A stretch of 64,000 bases of DNA from Plantago ovata (taxonomy: Eukaryota > Streptophyta > Magnoliopsida > Lamiales > Plantaginaceae): positions 19,607,566 through 19,671,565 of the forward strand of contig CM051458.1 of assembly GCA_028274465.1 (NCBI GenBank), read 5' to 3'. A model generated the notes under the pieces. It searched no databases. It had not been told where the DNA came from and saw only the letters and a list, made by a program, of their open reading frames with translations. Below, one piece after another: positions 54,344 to 64,000 of this stretch. The number at the start of each line of letters is the position of its first letter. Within the stretch, counting starts at the first letter, position 1. The position numbers and the translations under genes are program-made.

Positions 54344-55588
54344 TGATGAATGTGTATTTTACACTTTCATTTGAGTCTTTTTCACCTATTTTAGCTATCC
54401 TCTATGCTAATGTAGCAATATTTTAGTGCATTTTATTAGAATAGTGTCACGTTTCCCTTTAGTTATTATTTTACAGGTTTTGGTTGAAAAACGAGGTTTT
54501 CCGGGCAATTATATTGAAGTAGACAAGGAATTGGTGTTCCAGAAGCCTAATTGGAGTATTTGAAAGATTCCGGATAGGATTTGAAGTCTAGGGGCCGAAT
54601 CTGGAGGCTAGAAGGTCACTAGAAGGCAGAAACCGAGTCCGAAAAGGGGAAGAAATCCAAAAACGCATTGAAAACGCGTTTGGGCCAAAAAACACTCCCG
54701 GGCGAGTCGGCCGGGACGTGGGGCTGATCGCCCCACACCAGGCGAATCGCCCGGTGTTTCGCCCCACACAATTCGAAAGCCTATATATAGTTGCTCAGTT
54801 TTCTCTGTTTTTCATACTTTTCCAGACCTTTTCTCTGTAGTTTTAGGTAGGAATTCTCCAGAGCCTGTTCTGGGGGTTCTTAGCTTAGGAGATACTTTTT
54901 CTTAGCAGTTTGGAGCTTGTAAGACCGCGATTCTTCGGAGATTGACAATCTTCGGTAACATTGTATCTTACAGTTTTTCTACTTATTTTTATATATCTTT
55001 CATCATGTTTTCATTCATTCGTGGTATGATTTCTGTTGATTGCATGACAACTATGAGTAGCTAAACTTCTCGTTGGTGATAGTATGTGATTTCTTAGCGA
55101 AGGGTTAATAATTATGCTAATGGCTATATCGCGCATTATACCTAGAGTTATTGCTTTATTTCTTTGATCTATCTAAATCTCTATCTTCGTAATGTTGAAT
55201 AATTACTGAACACAATTGGACAATTCATTGATCTTTTGATCTATCTAAATCTATATCTTCGTAGTGTTGAATAATTACAACTGGACAATTCATTGATCAA
55301 AGATCTCTATGCAAAACCGGGGAATTTATGCATGATTATTAACCCGTTATGCTTTGAATGACCATATTATCACCAATCTCCATTATCTGTTAAGACAAAC
55401 CTTTGCTAAGTCGTCTGCTGTTTTTATATTCTAAATTAGATTAGATAAAGATAATTATAGTCCTTAGAGATCGACACTCGAGGTTATTCTACTGCTACAC
55501 TACGGTTTTCGTTGTAGTTGTGAATTGCCTTTGTCTAAATACAAATTTATTTGATTGCTTGGAACTCGACAATCCAACGGGTTCATCA
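54344..55588 (+). repeat. 5' LTR of element E
   Basis: 1245 bp. TATA box CTATATATAG at 54781-54790; upstream GGGGCTGATCGCCCC (54720-54734), a one-base decay of the family inverted repeat. The TATCTTCGTA.TGTTGAATAATTA motif occurs twice near 55191-55280. Confidence 0.92.
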
Positions 55589-55591
55589 AAT

Positions 55592-55609
55592 TGGCGCCGT
55601 TGCCGGGGA
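55592..55609 (+). other. Primer site of element E, perfect tRNA-Asp
   Basis: TGGCGCCGTTGCCGGGGA, three bases after the LTR. Confidence 0.93.
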
Positions 55610-55732
55610 CCATACTCCTTTTTTCTGTTTAGCTTATTTATATTTTCAGCATTCAATTCCTAGTTTTAGTTGTTTTTATATTTTCTCTCTGATACTCCTT
55701 TCCTAGCTTGTCACAGATATTCAGGTCTTGTG

Positions 55733-55916
55733 ATGGCTCGCCCACTTTTGAAATCATGGGTTCAACCCAACAAAGCACTGATGAGAGGTTCGGCTATTGT
55801 TCTTTCTACTGCAACTGGAGATTTGGAAATCAAAAGTTGCATGTTCCAGCAACTCCCGAGGTTCTATGGGTTGGCTAGGAAGATGTTATGGGATACCTGA
55901 ATGATATTGACGATTT
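55733..55916 (+). pseudogene. gag: gag of element E, N-terminal fragment
   Basis: Starts ATG 55733 (MARPLLKSWVQPNKALMRG), then MFQQLPRFYGLAR, the beginning of the Retrotrans_gag core. A one-base loss near 55880 shifts the frame (the family has a Glu/Asp-Asp-Val after the Arg), and the sequence then reads YLNDIDDFV in the other frame up to copia3. Homologous to A from about residue 57. Non-functional. Confidence 0.85.
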
Positions 55917-56837
55917 TGTAAGGAAATATGGTCAGAGTTACCCCTAGGGTACGCAGCGGAATTTTAAAAGTTTTCTTAACATACTGGTTAATTGATTATG
56001 CATATGTCGTATATATATAAACACGTCAATTAGAAGACTAACCTTACTTCCAAGCAGCTTCCAAGTCTTCGTAATATTCCGGTATCTTCTCCTTCGTCGA
56101 AGTCGAAGATATTTACAATACTCTGTATATCTGCAAGACAATAAGAGTTAGTTTCCAGCTCCTAGAACCTCAACCTTGGTATCCGCGGATGAACAGCCTA
56201 TCGGACGAATGCTAGGATATTCTTTATGTGACCAAGAAGACGGGGCGGCAATTCCCTCCGGTGGCGGTGTGCCGCGCGTGAGGCTAAGGGAGGAGGGGAG
56301 AGTTTTATTTTCTCTAAGAAATCTGGGGAGAATGACTGTGAAAGTCGATGTCGGAAACTGTATTTCAAAATCGTATGTAAACTCTCTAATAGCCACTAGA
56401 TATAGTAGGTCTATAGAAGCCTAAAGCCTAAGCAATGAGACTTCGGGAAAGGAATAAGAAGCTAATTCTTATCGCACAAGGAAATCCAATATCAAGTCTA
56501 TGAGTCATTCCCTAGCAAATCAAAACTCAATCAGGAAACTTAAACTTATCCCTTGTACTTCTAATAGAGGAAGGAGTCGAACTCCTTCCCTACTCAGCCC
56601 TCGCTGCGCGCGAGCGCCTGTCCTACGGCAGACGTGGGTCCCACTTTTGGGACACACTTTATTTAAGGCAATACAAACTCCAGTAGGTTTTGCCCAAGTG
56701 CATATATTATTCTAAATTAAACATATCCTTTACAATCAAACCTCCATTATTGCCAAATGATAATCTTAATTGTATTTACATAAATACAATTACTTAGCCA
56801 ATTCAATAATAATTCCAAATCATTAATTGAGCCACCA
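55917..56837 (-). repeat. copia3 3' LTR, first 921 bp
   Basis: Start TGTAAGGAAATATGGTCAG, the terminus shared with copia1 and copia2, inserted in the gag of E after GATTT (55912-55916). It follows the copia1 LTR to its AT-rich middle, then meets the N gap. Indels relative to copia1 become frequent after about 56270, as at an error-prone contig end. Confidence 0.88.
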
Positions 56838-56937
56838 NNNNNNNNNNNNNNNNNNNNNNNNNNNNNNNNNNNNNNNNNNNNNNNNNNNNNNNNNNNNNNN
56901 NNNNNNNNNNNNNNNNNNNNNNNNNNNNNNNNNNNNN
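56838..56937. other. Assembly gap of 100 N
   Basis: Exactly 100 N. It joins a minus-strand copia3 LTR to a plus-strand Sirevirus pol fragment; neither continues on the other side, so distance and order are not established. Confidence 0.99.
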
Positions 56938-58289
56938 TCAATTTTGAAAGGAAACAAAGTCTGGAAACTTGTACCACTTGCTGAAGGGCAAGAAATCTAT
57001 TGGTACAAAGTGGGTGTTCAGAAACAAGTTGAGTCAGTCTGGTGAAGTAACAAGAAACAAAGCACGTTTAGTTGCTCAAGGTTACTGTCAGACTGAAGGA
57101 TTGGACTATGATGAGTCTTATGCACCAGTTGCAAGATTGGATGCAATTAGGCTTTTCTTGGCCTTTGCTGCTCACAATGACTTCATTATTTACCAAATGG
57201 ATGTTAAAAGTGCATTCTTGAATGTGAACTTGCTGAAGAAGTCTACTTAGAACAACCCCCTGGCCTTGAACTTCTCTCACAAAACCAAGATGGTATACAA
57301 GCTTCAGAAAGCTGTATATGGTCTAAAGCAAGCACCAAGAGCTTGGTATGATACCTTAGCTAAGTTCTTGCTGGATAATGGTTTCAAGAAAGGTGAAGTT
57401 GATAAAACCTTGTTTACCATGAACCATGATGGTAAAATACTCTTAGTTCAAATTTATGTGGATGACATAATTTTTGGATCTAAGGACAAACAACTTTGTG
57501 ATGATTTTGCCAAACTCATGACAAACAAATTTGAAATGAGTATGATGGGAAAATTGAATTATTTCCTAGGATTGCAAGTTAAGCAACTCAAAGATGGAAT
57601 ATTCATAAATCAAGCAAAGTATGCGAAAGAAATGCTCATAAAGTTTAGGATCAAAGAGGAAGAGAAACCTGAAAAGATCTTTATGAGTGTTGGTACCAAA
57701 TTGGGCTATACTAAAGAAGATAAAAGTGTTGAAGAACACAATTATAGGAAGCTCATTGGTTCCTTGTTGTATTTAACAACAAGTAGACCTGACATTCAGT
57801 ACGCTGTTTGTGTGTGTGCAAGATTCCAATCTGATCCAAGAGAATCACACTACAAAAAGGCAATTAAGATACTGAAATATGTCAAAGGTACAGTCAATGT
57901 TGGATTATGGTCCTAAAGATTCAGGACTTGAGTTGGTAGGTTATTCTGATGCTGATCATGGAGGATCAACTCTTGATAGAAAAAGTACCTCTGGAACTTG
58001 TCAGTTTTTGGGTACTAGATTAATATCATGGTTCAGCAAGAAACAAACCTGTGTTGCCAATTCATCTACTGAATCTGAGTACATTGCGGCTGGATGTTGC
58101 ACAGCTCAAATCCTATGGATTCAGCAACAATTAAGAGATTATGGTATTTCTGCAAAGAAAACACCAATCTTTTGTGATAATACGAGTGCTATTGCTATCA
58201 CGCAAAATCGTAAGTTTCACTCAAGGACCAAACACAATAGATTCACAATGCTAAGGTATAACCTTGGATTGATTGAATTACCTCAATGA
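56938..58289 (+). pseudogene. pol: SIRE2 pol, RT and RNase H part
   Basis: Close homologue of the last third of SIRE1 pol. RT motifs: [32 protein letters not shown], and YVDDIIFGS (SIRE1 has Ser-for-Gly changes here). RNase [10 protein letters not shown] and [11 protein letters not shown]. Frameshifts near 56985, at 57225 (after SAFLN) and near 57910. An in-frame deletion of about 38 residues removes the segment between SRTKH and NRF..MLRYNLG near the end, including the conserved ADIFTKPL motif. The stop at 58289 is the same as in SIRE1 (LIELPQ). Confidence 0.9.
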
Positions 58290-58308
58290 AGGATACAGTT
58301 GGCAGAAT

Positions 58309-58668
58309 GCTGAAACATGTATTCAGCAAGCCAAAGTACTCTTACTTCATTAAAAGCCCCTTCCACCAATTTCTTCTAAGAAATGATAGGTCACTACATG
58401 ATTGCTGAAACAAGCATTCAGCAAGTAATTCCTTCAAACGGGTATTTGTTAGGAAACTTGATCACTTGCTGAGACAGGCACTCAGTAAGAGAAACCTTAA
58501 AGATTGTTGAAACGGATATTCGGACAATCAAAGATACTGAAACAGGTATTCAAGTATCAAGGGAATATTCTGAGACGGGAACTCAGAAAAAGAGCAAAAC
58601 TCATTTCTCAGATTTTACCAAAGGATGTCTCAAGTACAAAAGAATTTACTGATACGGGAACTCAGAAA
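58309..58668 (+). repeat. Array of seven hairpins, 7-nt loops (SIRE2)
   Basis: Hairpins at 58309-58327, 58402-58424, 58465-58489, 58502-58529, 58533-58558, 58568-58588, 58645-58668. Loops: ACATGTA, ACAAGCA, ACAGGCA, ACGGATA, ACAGGTA, ACGGGAA, ACGGGAA. Order and spacing match SIRE1. Hairpins 4 and 5 share the same single-A bulge in both copies. Confidence 0.85.
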
Positions 58669-58705
58669 TATCTTTTAAACATAAGAAAATATGAGATATC
58701 TAAGT

Positions 58706-58714
58706 AAGGGGGAA
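58706..58714 (+). other. Internal PPT core in SIRE2
   Basis: AAGGGGGAA, at the place matching 31415-31423 of SIRE1. Confidence 0.6.
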
Positions 58715-59053
58715 CTTTCAGCAAGTATCTAGGCTATTTATGCAAACTCGCTGAAAAGATTCTTGTCTATTTCAGCAAGCAATCTGATCCCATAAATCTC
58801 GGTAAAATCAATTTGTGACGTTAATCGGGCACAGATAAACTCGTAATAATCATGACATGAATACAATCGTGGCCATTGATTAAAAGGAGTTATTAATCTA
58901 ACGGTTAACATTTCAAAGAGAGAGAGTGCTCTGACGGTTTTTGTTAGTGGGCCACTACGCATTTAATGCAATGGCTCCACTAACGCCATTGTTTCTCTGT
59001 TTTACCCTTGCTGAAAACTCAAATCGATTGAGTTTCTCACACATCAGAGACAC

Positions 59054-59062
59054 TATATAAAG
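59054..59062 (+). promoter_or_regulatory. Possible promoter of the second ORF
   Basis: TATATAAAG, 140 bases before the ATG of the second ORF, a spacing that fits a start about 30 bases downstream and a leader of about 110. A second identical TATATAAAG is at 59183-59191, too close to the ATG to serve it. Suggestive only. Confidence 0.4.
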
Positions 59063-59193
59063 AAGGAGTTAGAGAAATGACAAAATTCTTTAACTCACAT
59101 TTCCTTTTTCTGCAAATTTTAGCCTGAATCTACTGTACTTCCGGTCAAAAAGCAAATAATCTATTTCGTACACTTTTTTCTCTATATAAAGAA

Positions 59194-59619
59194 ATGGCAC
59201 CAAAAAGACAATCATCTAAGACCTCCAAGTCATCTAAGGTTGACAGTGCTGAGAAACGCACTGCTCCGGTGACTACTCCGGCAACAAACACAGCGAAAGT
59301 TGTGTTGAAAAACGACAGAATTACCGAAAAACCCATGCCTCCTTCATATCTTGGCACTGCAAAGTGTGAGATGATGATGCAATGGGGTGGTTTGCTAAAG
59401 AGAAGTATATCCGATACTTCTATGAACAAGAAATGGACGGTGACAATGAAGAGGCGCTTGACTTTATCAAGCAGCAAGGCCTCATTCACTTTATAACTGC
59501 TCGCCCTAAGCAAGTGAGCATGTTAGATACTATGGAGTTCTACAACAATGCAGAAATCCAGTCCCTAACTGATAGTCAAGGAGTCACTGAAAAAGTGATC
59601 TTTACTACAGTTCAGTGTT
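59194..59619 (+). pseudogene. SIRE2 second ORF, N-terminal part
   Basis: Start of the extra ORF after pol: MAPKRQSSKTSKSSKVDSAE, a basic, Ser/Lys-rich opening, then KPMPPSYLGTAKCEMMMQWG. After a one-base frameshift near 59385 it continues as WFAKEKYIRYFYEQEMDGDN, EEALDFIKQQGLIHFIT and MLDTMEFYNNAEIQSL. The pattern of an FI..QGL block followed by EFY-N resembles the plant-transposon domain PF20167 (Transposase_32), from memory of the family pattern and not a search. A TAG at about 59617 ends the frame just before copia4; whether that is a stop or lies in an intron cannot be told. Function unknown; no membrane segment. Confidence 0.6.
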
Positions 59620-59625
59620 AGTAAT

Positions 59626-61534
59626 TGTAGGAAATTACCTCTAAGGTTAATGCAGCGGAATTCAAAAAATTTCCTACATGGATCCTTGATTGAATGATTA
59701 TTTAACATGCTTCATATAAATGACTTACCCGTTATCCAGCATCCAGCTTCCATTAATGAATGATCTAATCATGAATTTGTTCTTCAAAGACCAATTGATG
59801 ATCTTCTAAAGATTCTGACTGAACTCAGAACAATTCTAAGCTGCCTACGTACCCTCAGGATCAAGTCAAACGTAGTTCAATTCTTCGTTGATGAATTCTC
59901 CATGGATGCTAGGAAATCCATATTCATAATAACCGTGTAGAAGAAACCCAAAAGAGAAGGAAAGCTCTAAGCCACAATCAGCAACAACACGTAAAAACCC
60001 TTACTTTCTATCTACTGCGGCCGCAGCCCTAGATAGGTAAAACGCTGATATATTGTTTTACATGGGCCTGGCCCAGTTGGTATGTGTGCAGACTAATTTT
60101 CTGGAGGTCACGGGTTCGAAGCCCATCACTAGCAACCTTTTTATTTGGGCTTTTAACACATGAACCTCATTCTAAATTGGTTCAAATGCACATTCTAACT
60201 TTAATTAAATTAAATATAATTTAATCTAATTATTCTTTTCTTCTTTTATTAATTAAATCCAATTTAATTAATTTACTTTCTAAAAGTATAAATTAATTAA
60301 GTACATTGAATTCAATTCAACTTAATTAATTAATTCTATCAAATAGAACATTCTCAACAATATTAAATTAAATATTTATCAATCCAATTGATATTTTATT
60401 TAATATAGTAATTACGTCATAAATCCAATTTTAACTTAATTAACGATTTCCATCAAATGAAATGTCATTTACAATAGTAAATCAAATATTATCAATCCAA
60501 TTGATATTTAATTTACCCTAATGCTTAATCGGGAGAATTATCACCTAGTTGTATATGACCCATAGGCCCTCACATATTAGGCAATGATCAAATCAAGGTC
60601 TCAGTGAATATTCCTAGACAATCGTCACTAGACAATACTAATATGTAGTAACGTTTGTTGAGGAGATACAAACTGCCTGTGATGTAGAGTACTTTGATGA
60701 TACGGTCCTTTCATTCTCGAATACTCGAATGAGTCCAGAATATGGATTAGTGTCTATTCCAATAACTCATCCATTGTCTTTCAATCTTCTTAGTCGACCG
60801 AGATGATTATGTCCAAATACCATTTTGACATATATCTTTGCAGTGGCCACTGACTAACGATCGCACTAATATGAGATGTAGAGTATTCTCTCCTTGAATC
60901 CATTCGGAGGAATGAATCCTGATCTTGGTCCAATCACTCACACCATATGCTTCCTAATATACCCAACGCATGCCGTATCTACCCTACTTTAAGAGTGCAA
61001 GCGTTGCGCATGGTCAAAGTATATTATTCCACATATGATGTAGTATTGACCTCAAGTCTGAGGACTATTACATCACCCTACAATCCGATACTCCCATAGA
61101 CACTTAAATAGAATTTACCAAATGGTTTCTCGGCTGGGTATGCCAACACTCTCCAAAGTGTCCATGTGTCCATCATGAATAACCAAGCTATTCGCAGCAG
61201 TGAGAACTACTACATCCTCGAAGGATTTGATGCAACATATGCTAGTCTCTATCGCATCATTGATATCCCATATCTCAATGACCATCAACTAGTGGCTAAT
61301 TTTAGGACTTAAGTTCTTACACACAAGCTCCCACTAACTTGGTGATTATCTTTAGTCCTTGGGAACATCTCACAGAATAATTCAAACAACCAAATAATCT
61401 ATTCAGTAAATGTAATGCCAATTGTATTTATGTATGATTAAATAAATGTAACATAATTAAATACCAATAAGCTGAATGCGGTAAAGTACATATTGTCCTT
61501 AATGTTGGTTGTCTCTAGGACATATATACTTTCA
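59626..61534 (-). repeat. 3' LTR of copia4
   Basis: About 1909 bp, plus-strand start TGTAGGAAATTACC with CTCTAAGG and GCAGCGGAATT as in copia1, end CATATATACTTTCA, followed by ATCTCCCACTTGG, the family PPT. It contains a tRNA-like insert at 60063-60150. Confidence 0.83.
60063..60150 (+). repeat. tRNA-like segment with Pol III boxes
   Basis: TGGCCCAGTTGG (60069-60080) fits an A box and GGTTCGAAGCCC (about 60112-60123) fits a B box, about 40 bases apart, as in a tRNA or the head of a tRNA-derived SINE. The arms do not fold into an obvious full cloverleaf, so I do not call a tRNA. A T-run follows. The copia1 LTRs have nothing alike at this place. Confidence 0.5.
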
Positions 61535-64000
61535 ATCTCCCACTTGGCCTAGAGTCAATCACTAATGTGTGTCCAACATTTAGATTCCTGGAATTGCTAA
61601 CTTGTCCCTCCAAAGACAAGGTTTTGTGAAAGAATCAGCGTAGTGTCCTCACGGAGAAATTACTTTATTTGTTTATGTTGCAATCTATTAGTGGTTTCCA
61701 AACCATGATAGTGTCTCAGTAGATCCATGCTAGTATCATAAGATCTTGGTTCCTTTGCATGTGCAGTCGCATTAGTATAATCGCAATTTCACAATTCGAT
61801 TACTAACACTTGGAACTACCCCTTGTTCTTCTAAGAACCTTCTAGCATAATCATACAACACATAGGTTGTTGAATCTATACATCATTAGATCTAATCTAA
61901 TATGATACTATTACTAAGATGAATACAAAATTATAATTATGATAATTTCATTCATCACATTTATAATGAAGCTTACTACTCATATATCCAATATATATCT
62001 AAGCTAAGCTCCCACTGTCCATGAAATCCGTTGATAATTCTAAGTCACATTGACTGTTTGATGTATCACATTTGTACATTTTAGGCGATGGTTGCACTAC
62101 ACAACATCGTGTATATGTACAGAGTTCATACTTCAATAAGACAATCTAATATTGACAGTATAACCATGTGATAATAATAATAGATTCTCCTAGAATTCTA
62201 TTATTGTTTATCAACACATATTTATTCCAAATAGTGAATATCATGAAGAATTTGAATATTCTCTCGAACCTATCCAACAAGGTTTCAATATGAAAATATC
62301 CTAGAAACTTTCATTGAAGCCCCCTCACAATGAAAGTCTTGAATGACCAATATTTTGACTGTTAACGTGGAAGCTATTTCATATGTGTTGGTGTCAATCA
62401 TTTTCAATCATATAGATAAGAGCTTCTCACAAACACTTCTAAAGATGTACAGATGATTCATCTACTTTTGAAATAAGTTAAACTAATTTACTTATTTCAA
62501 ATGTAAATGATCAAACTCCTAGAGGCTTGCATAAAGTCCACAATGGTCTTATCTTATTTGATTTGCATATCCATACATGATTTGAATTCGACACTAAGTC
62601 CTATAACTGTGTCAAACACACTTTACAATAAAGTTTCTCCTCAGAAAGTGGTATAGGCTTGTTATCGAATATATCATGCAATTATTAGATGCTTATGCAA
62701 GTAAAATCTTATAGGACTGGTCTATAATCCAACCAATAGATAATATATAGTATGTCTCCCAGACTCAACTATATAATTTTGATTATCCTACACTATGTAG
62801 GCATAGACTCCGTTGTTGATATAATACTTTCCTGAAAGAAACTACTACTATGTAATAATAAAATATCAACTTACTTAAGTTCTAAACTTAAGTAATCTCT
62901 AGTCCAACTCTTAAGATCCTATGGCTTTAAGCCACCTCTCAAAATCGATATCAAATATCATTTTGTTAGCTATAGGTTATAAACTCATCCCTGCGAGTAT
63001 GACAGTAAATAATCATGATCCTTCTAAAGGATTCCATACAATTCAATTTGTCACGACAATTTACTTAACCTAGGAGTTTGTTCATTTGCGTTCGAATTCG
63101 TTTAACTATCCTGAATGTTATGAGGCACTCTAATATTGGGACACCCAATAAGTTATAGTGATCAAGGTAGCACTCAAATGCTAACCTTACAAAGAAGAGT
63201 GTGTAACTTCTAAGTTGCACTGTTTCAACTTATGGGAATAACTTATTCATAAAAAGATTACTCTCCAAATGCTTTCATTAGCTTATAATGGGCATTACCA
63301 AGTAACATACTCCCACTAACCTCAAGCACCGTTGACTCTTCCTCTTAATCTTTGTCATAGTTAAGTGACAAGTTATCAGCCTCATTAGTTAATTTGTGCT
63401 TTTGAAACCCATTTCAAATTTTGTACTTCTATCTAGTTTATTCCTTGTAAACTCCAAGTCCTGAAAGAATAGCATGTGTCAAGAAACAACATCCAATTTG
63501 TCTCTTATAAAGATAGAGATAAAGTTTCACAAATTAACACATTCTAAAATCCTATTAATCATGAAGAACTTTAATACATATGTGGGACAACCCCATTTTC
63601 ACCTATGTAATAAAGAATCTTACAACATAACTATTATGTGTCTCTAAGACTGATTTAGTAAGGATATAATTTGGATACATATTGAGCTTCAATTGCACTT
63701 GTAACAAAGTATATGGGTTAATCTATGTCGAACATAGCATTTCCATTTCAATGGAACCCATCATGGGATTAACCATGTCTAACAAGGTTTAATTAATTCC
63801 ACTCTATTAGAACCCGTGGCCCTTTTATAACAATCCATAACCATGTTGTAAGTACTATTCTATTGACCCCAATCAAAGAATAAAATACTTCATATAACAT
63901 GTTTATATTCTATTCAACATTGTGACTTTGTACTTCTCATGGGCAATGAACTTGCATCTTCTCAAGCGCAAGTGTTTAGACCAAGGAAAATATAAAGCAC
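61535..64000 (-). pseudogene. pol: copia4 internal region, heavily decayed
   Basis: No long open frame. On the minus strand, 61730-61860 still reads like copia RNase H (FLEEQGVVPSVS, then HAKEPRS in another frame, aligning with the FLKEL..VVPAPS and AKEPRS of copia1), and around 63770-63830 a stretch matches the integrase NRTLLDMV region. Only about 2 kb separates them, less than in copia1, so much of RT has been deleted or is beyond recognition. Between these anchors I see nothing identifiable. Confidence 0.6.

Larger units (their letters stand above)
54344..55916 (+). mobile_element. tRNA-Asp-primed element E, 5' part
   Basis: LTR 54344-55588, perfect primer site and the start of gag, then cut by copia3. 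GGTAC (54339-54343) should be one target duplication. LTR ends TGATGAATG...TTCATCA as in A, but gag starts MARPLLKSW as in C, so E bridges the two groups. Confidence 0.88.
58290..59193 (+). other. SIRE2 spacer with hairpins and promoter
   Basis: 904 bp of non-coding sequence between pol and the second ORF: seven hairpins (58309-58668), internal PPT core (58706-58714), then about 340 bp without structure I recognise, a TATA box (59054-59062) and a second TATATAAAG directly before the ATG. Confidence 0.8.
56938..59625 (+). mobile_element. Sirevirus fragment SIRE2
   Basis: Plus-strand relative of SIRE1: RT and RNase H of pol, the hairpin spacer and the start of the second ORF. The left end is at the gap; the right end is cut by copia4. 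It preserves the beginning of the second ORF that SIRE1 has lost. Confidence 0.9.
59626..64000 (-). mobile_element. copia4, old divergent copia element
   Basis: Minus-strand copia with 3' LTR 59626-61534 and internal sequence to the window end and beyond. GTAAT (59621-59625) is the likely target duplication. LTR ends and PPT are related to copia1, but the body is highly diverged and no long frame survives. Confidence 0.78.

Noticed and set aside
60063..60150. A true tRNA gene
   Set aside because: A and B boxes are present, but acceptor and anticodon arms do not pair into a cloverleaf and no anticodon can be assigned.

Overview
This is repetitive plant nuclear DNA. Nearly every base can be assigned to LTR retrotransposons nested inside one another, plus part of a CACTA-like DNA transposon. 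I see no ordinary host gene, no rRNA and no functional tRNA. The plant assignment rests on four things: Ty1/copia elements primed by initiator tRNA-Met (TGGTATCAGAGC); Ty3/gypsy elements primed by tRNA-Asp (TGGCGCCGTTGCCGGGGA); a giant Sirevirus-type copia element; and a spliced En/Spm-like transposase gene. I cannot name the species.

Left and centre (1-47431). The outer layer is an old minus-strand Athila/Tat-like element ('C', 5' LTR 46053-47431) that sits in a gypsy gag fragment ('F', 47432-48178). Three later elements cut the gag of C: a plus-strand gag-protease element ('D0', 1-2335, right part only), a minus-strand copia element ('copia1', 2771-16972, 5-bp target duplication AACAC), and a minus-strand Sirevirus ('SIRE1', 17234-45778, target duplication CAGTA). 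SIRE1 was itself hit twice by gag-protease elements without a polymerase: A (plus, 20665-28754, duplication AACGG) and B (minus, 37524-43911, duplication ATAGG). With A and B removed, SIRE1 is about 14 kb: LTR, tRNA-Met primer site, coiled-coil gag, a nearly open pol, a spacer with seven hairpins, a large second ORF with intron-like insertions, a polypurine tract and the second LTR.

Copia1 contains a 100-N gap with about 4.0 kb of near-identical internal sequence on each side (5464-9490 and 9591-13622). Many of the differences are single-base homopolymer indels, so I read this as an assembly duplication and not biology. Its leader, present once, is unusual: a (TA)n tract, four tandem hairpins with a shared 7-nt loop, and a ~200-bp block of almost pure G+C.

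Right side (47432-64000). After the gypsy gag fragment comes a CACTA-like element (48179-50729) with GCGACGGAT subterminal repeats, a perfect 38-bp palindrome, three imperfect foldbacks and the first exons of a transposase gene. That gene is cut by copia2 (minus, 3' LTR 50730-52836), which is cut by a tRNA-Asp-primed element E (plus, 54344-55916), which is cut by copia3 (LTR start at 55917). A second 100-N gap (56838-56937) joins this to an unrelated plus-strand Sirevirus fragment ('SIRE2', 56938-59625), whose second ORF is cut by copia4 (LTR 59626-61534, then badly decayed pol to the window end).

How the parts relate: A, B and D0 encode (or descend from elements encoding) only gag and an aspartic protease, so they must depend on an autonomous relative for reverse transcriptase and integrase; none is in the window. 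The candidates I find most worth pursuing are the seven-hairpin array shared by SIRE1 and SIRE2, the hairpin-repeat and GC-block leader of copia1, the intron-like insertions in the Sirevirus second ORF, the repeated polypurine-tract copies inside the gag-protease family, and the foldbacks of the CACTA element. All alignments here were made by eye.
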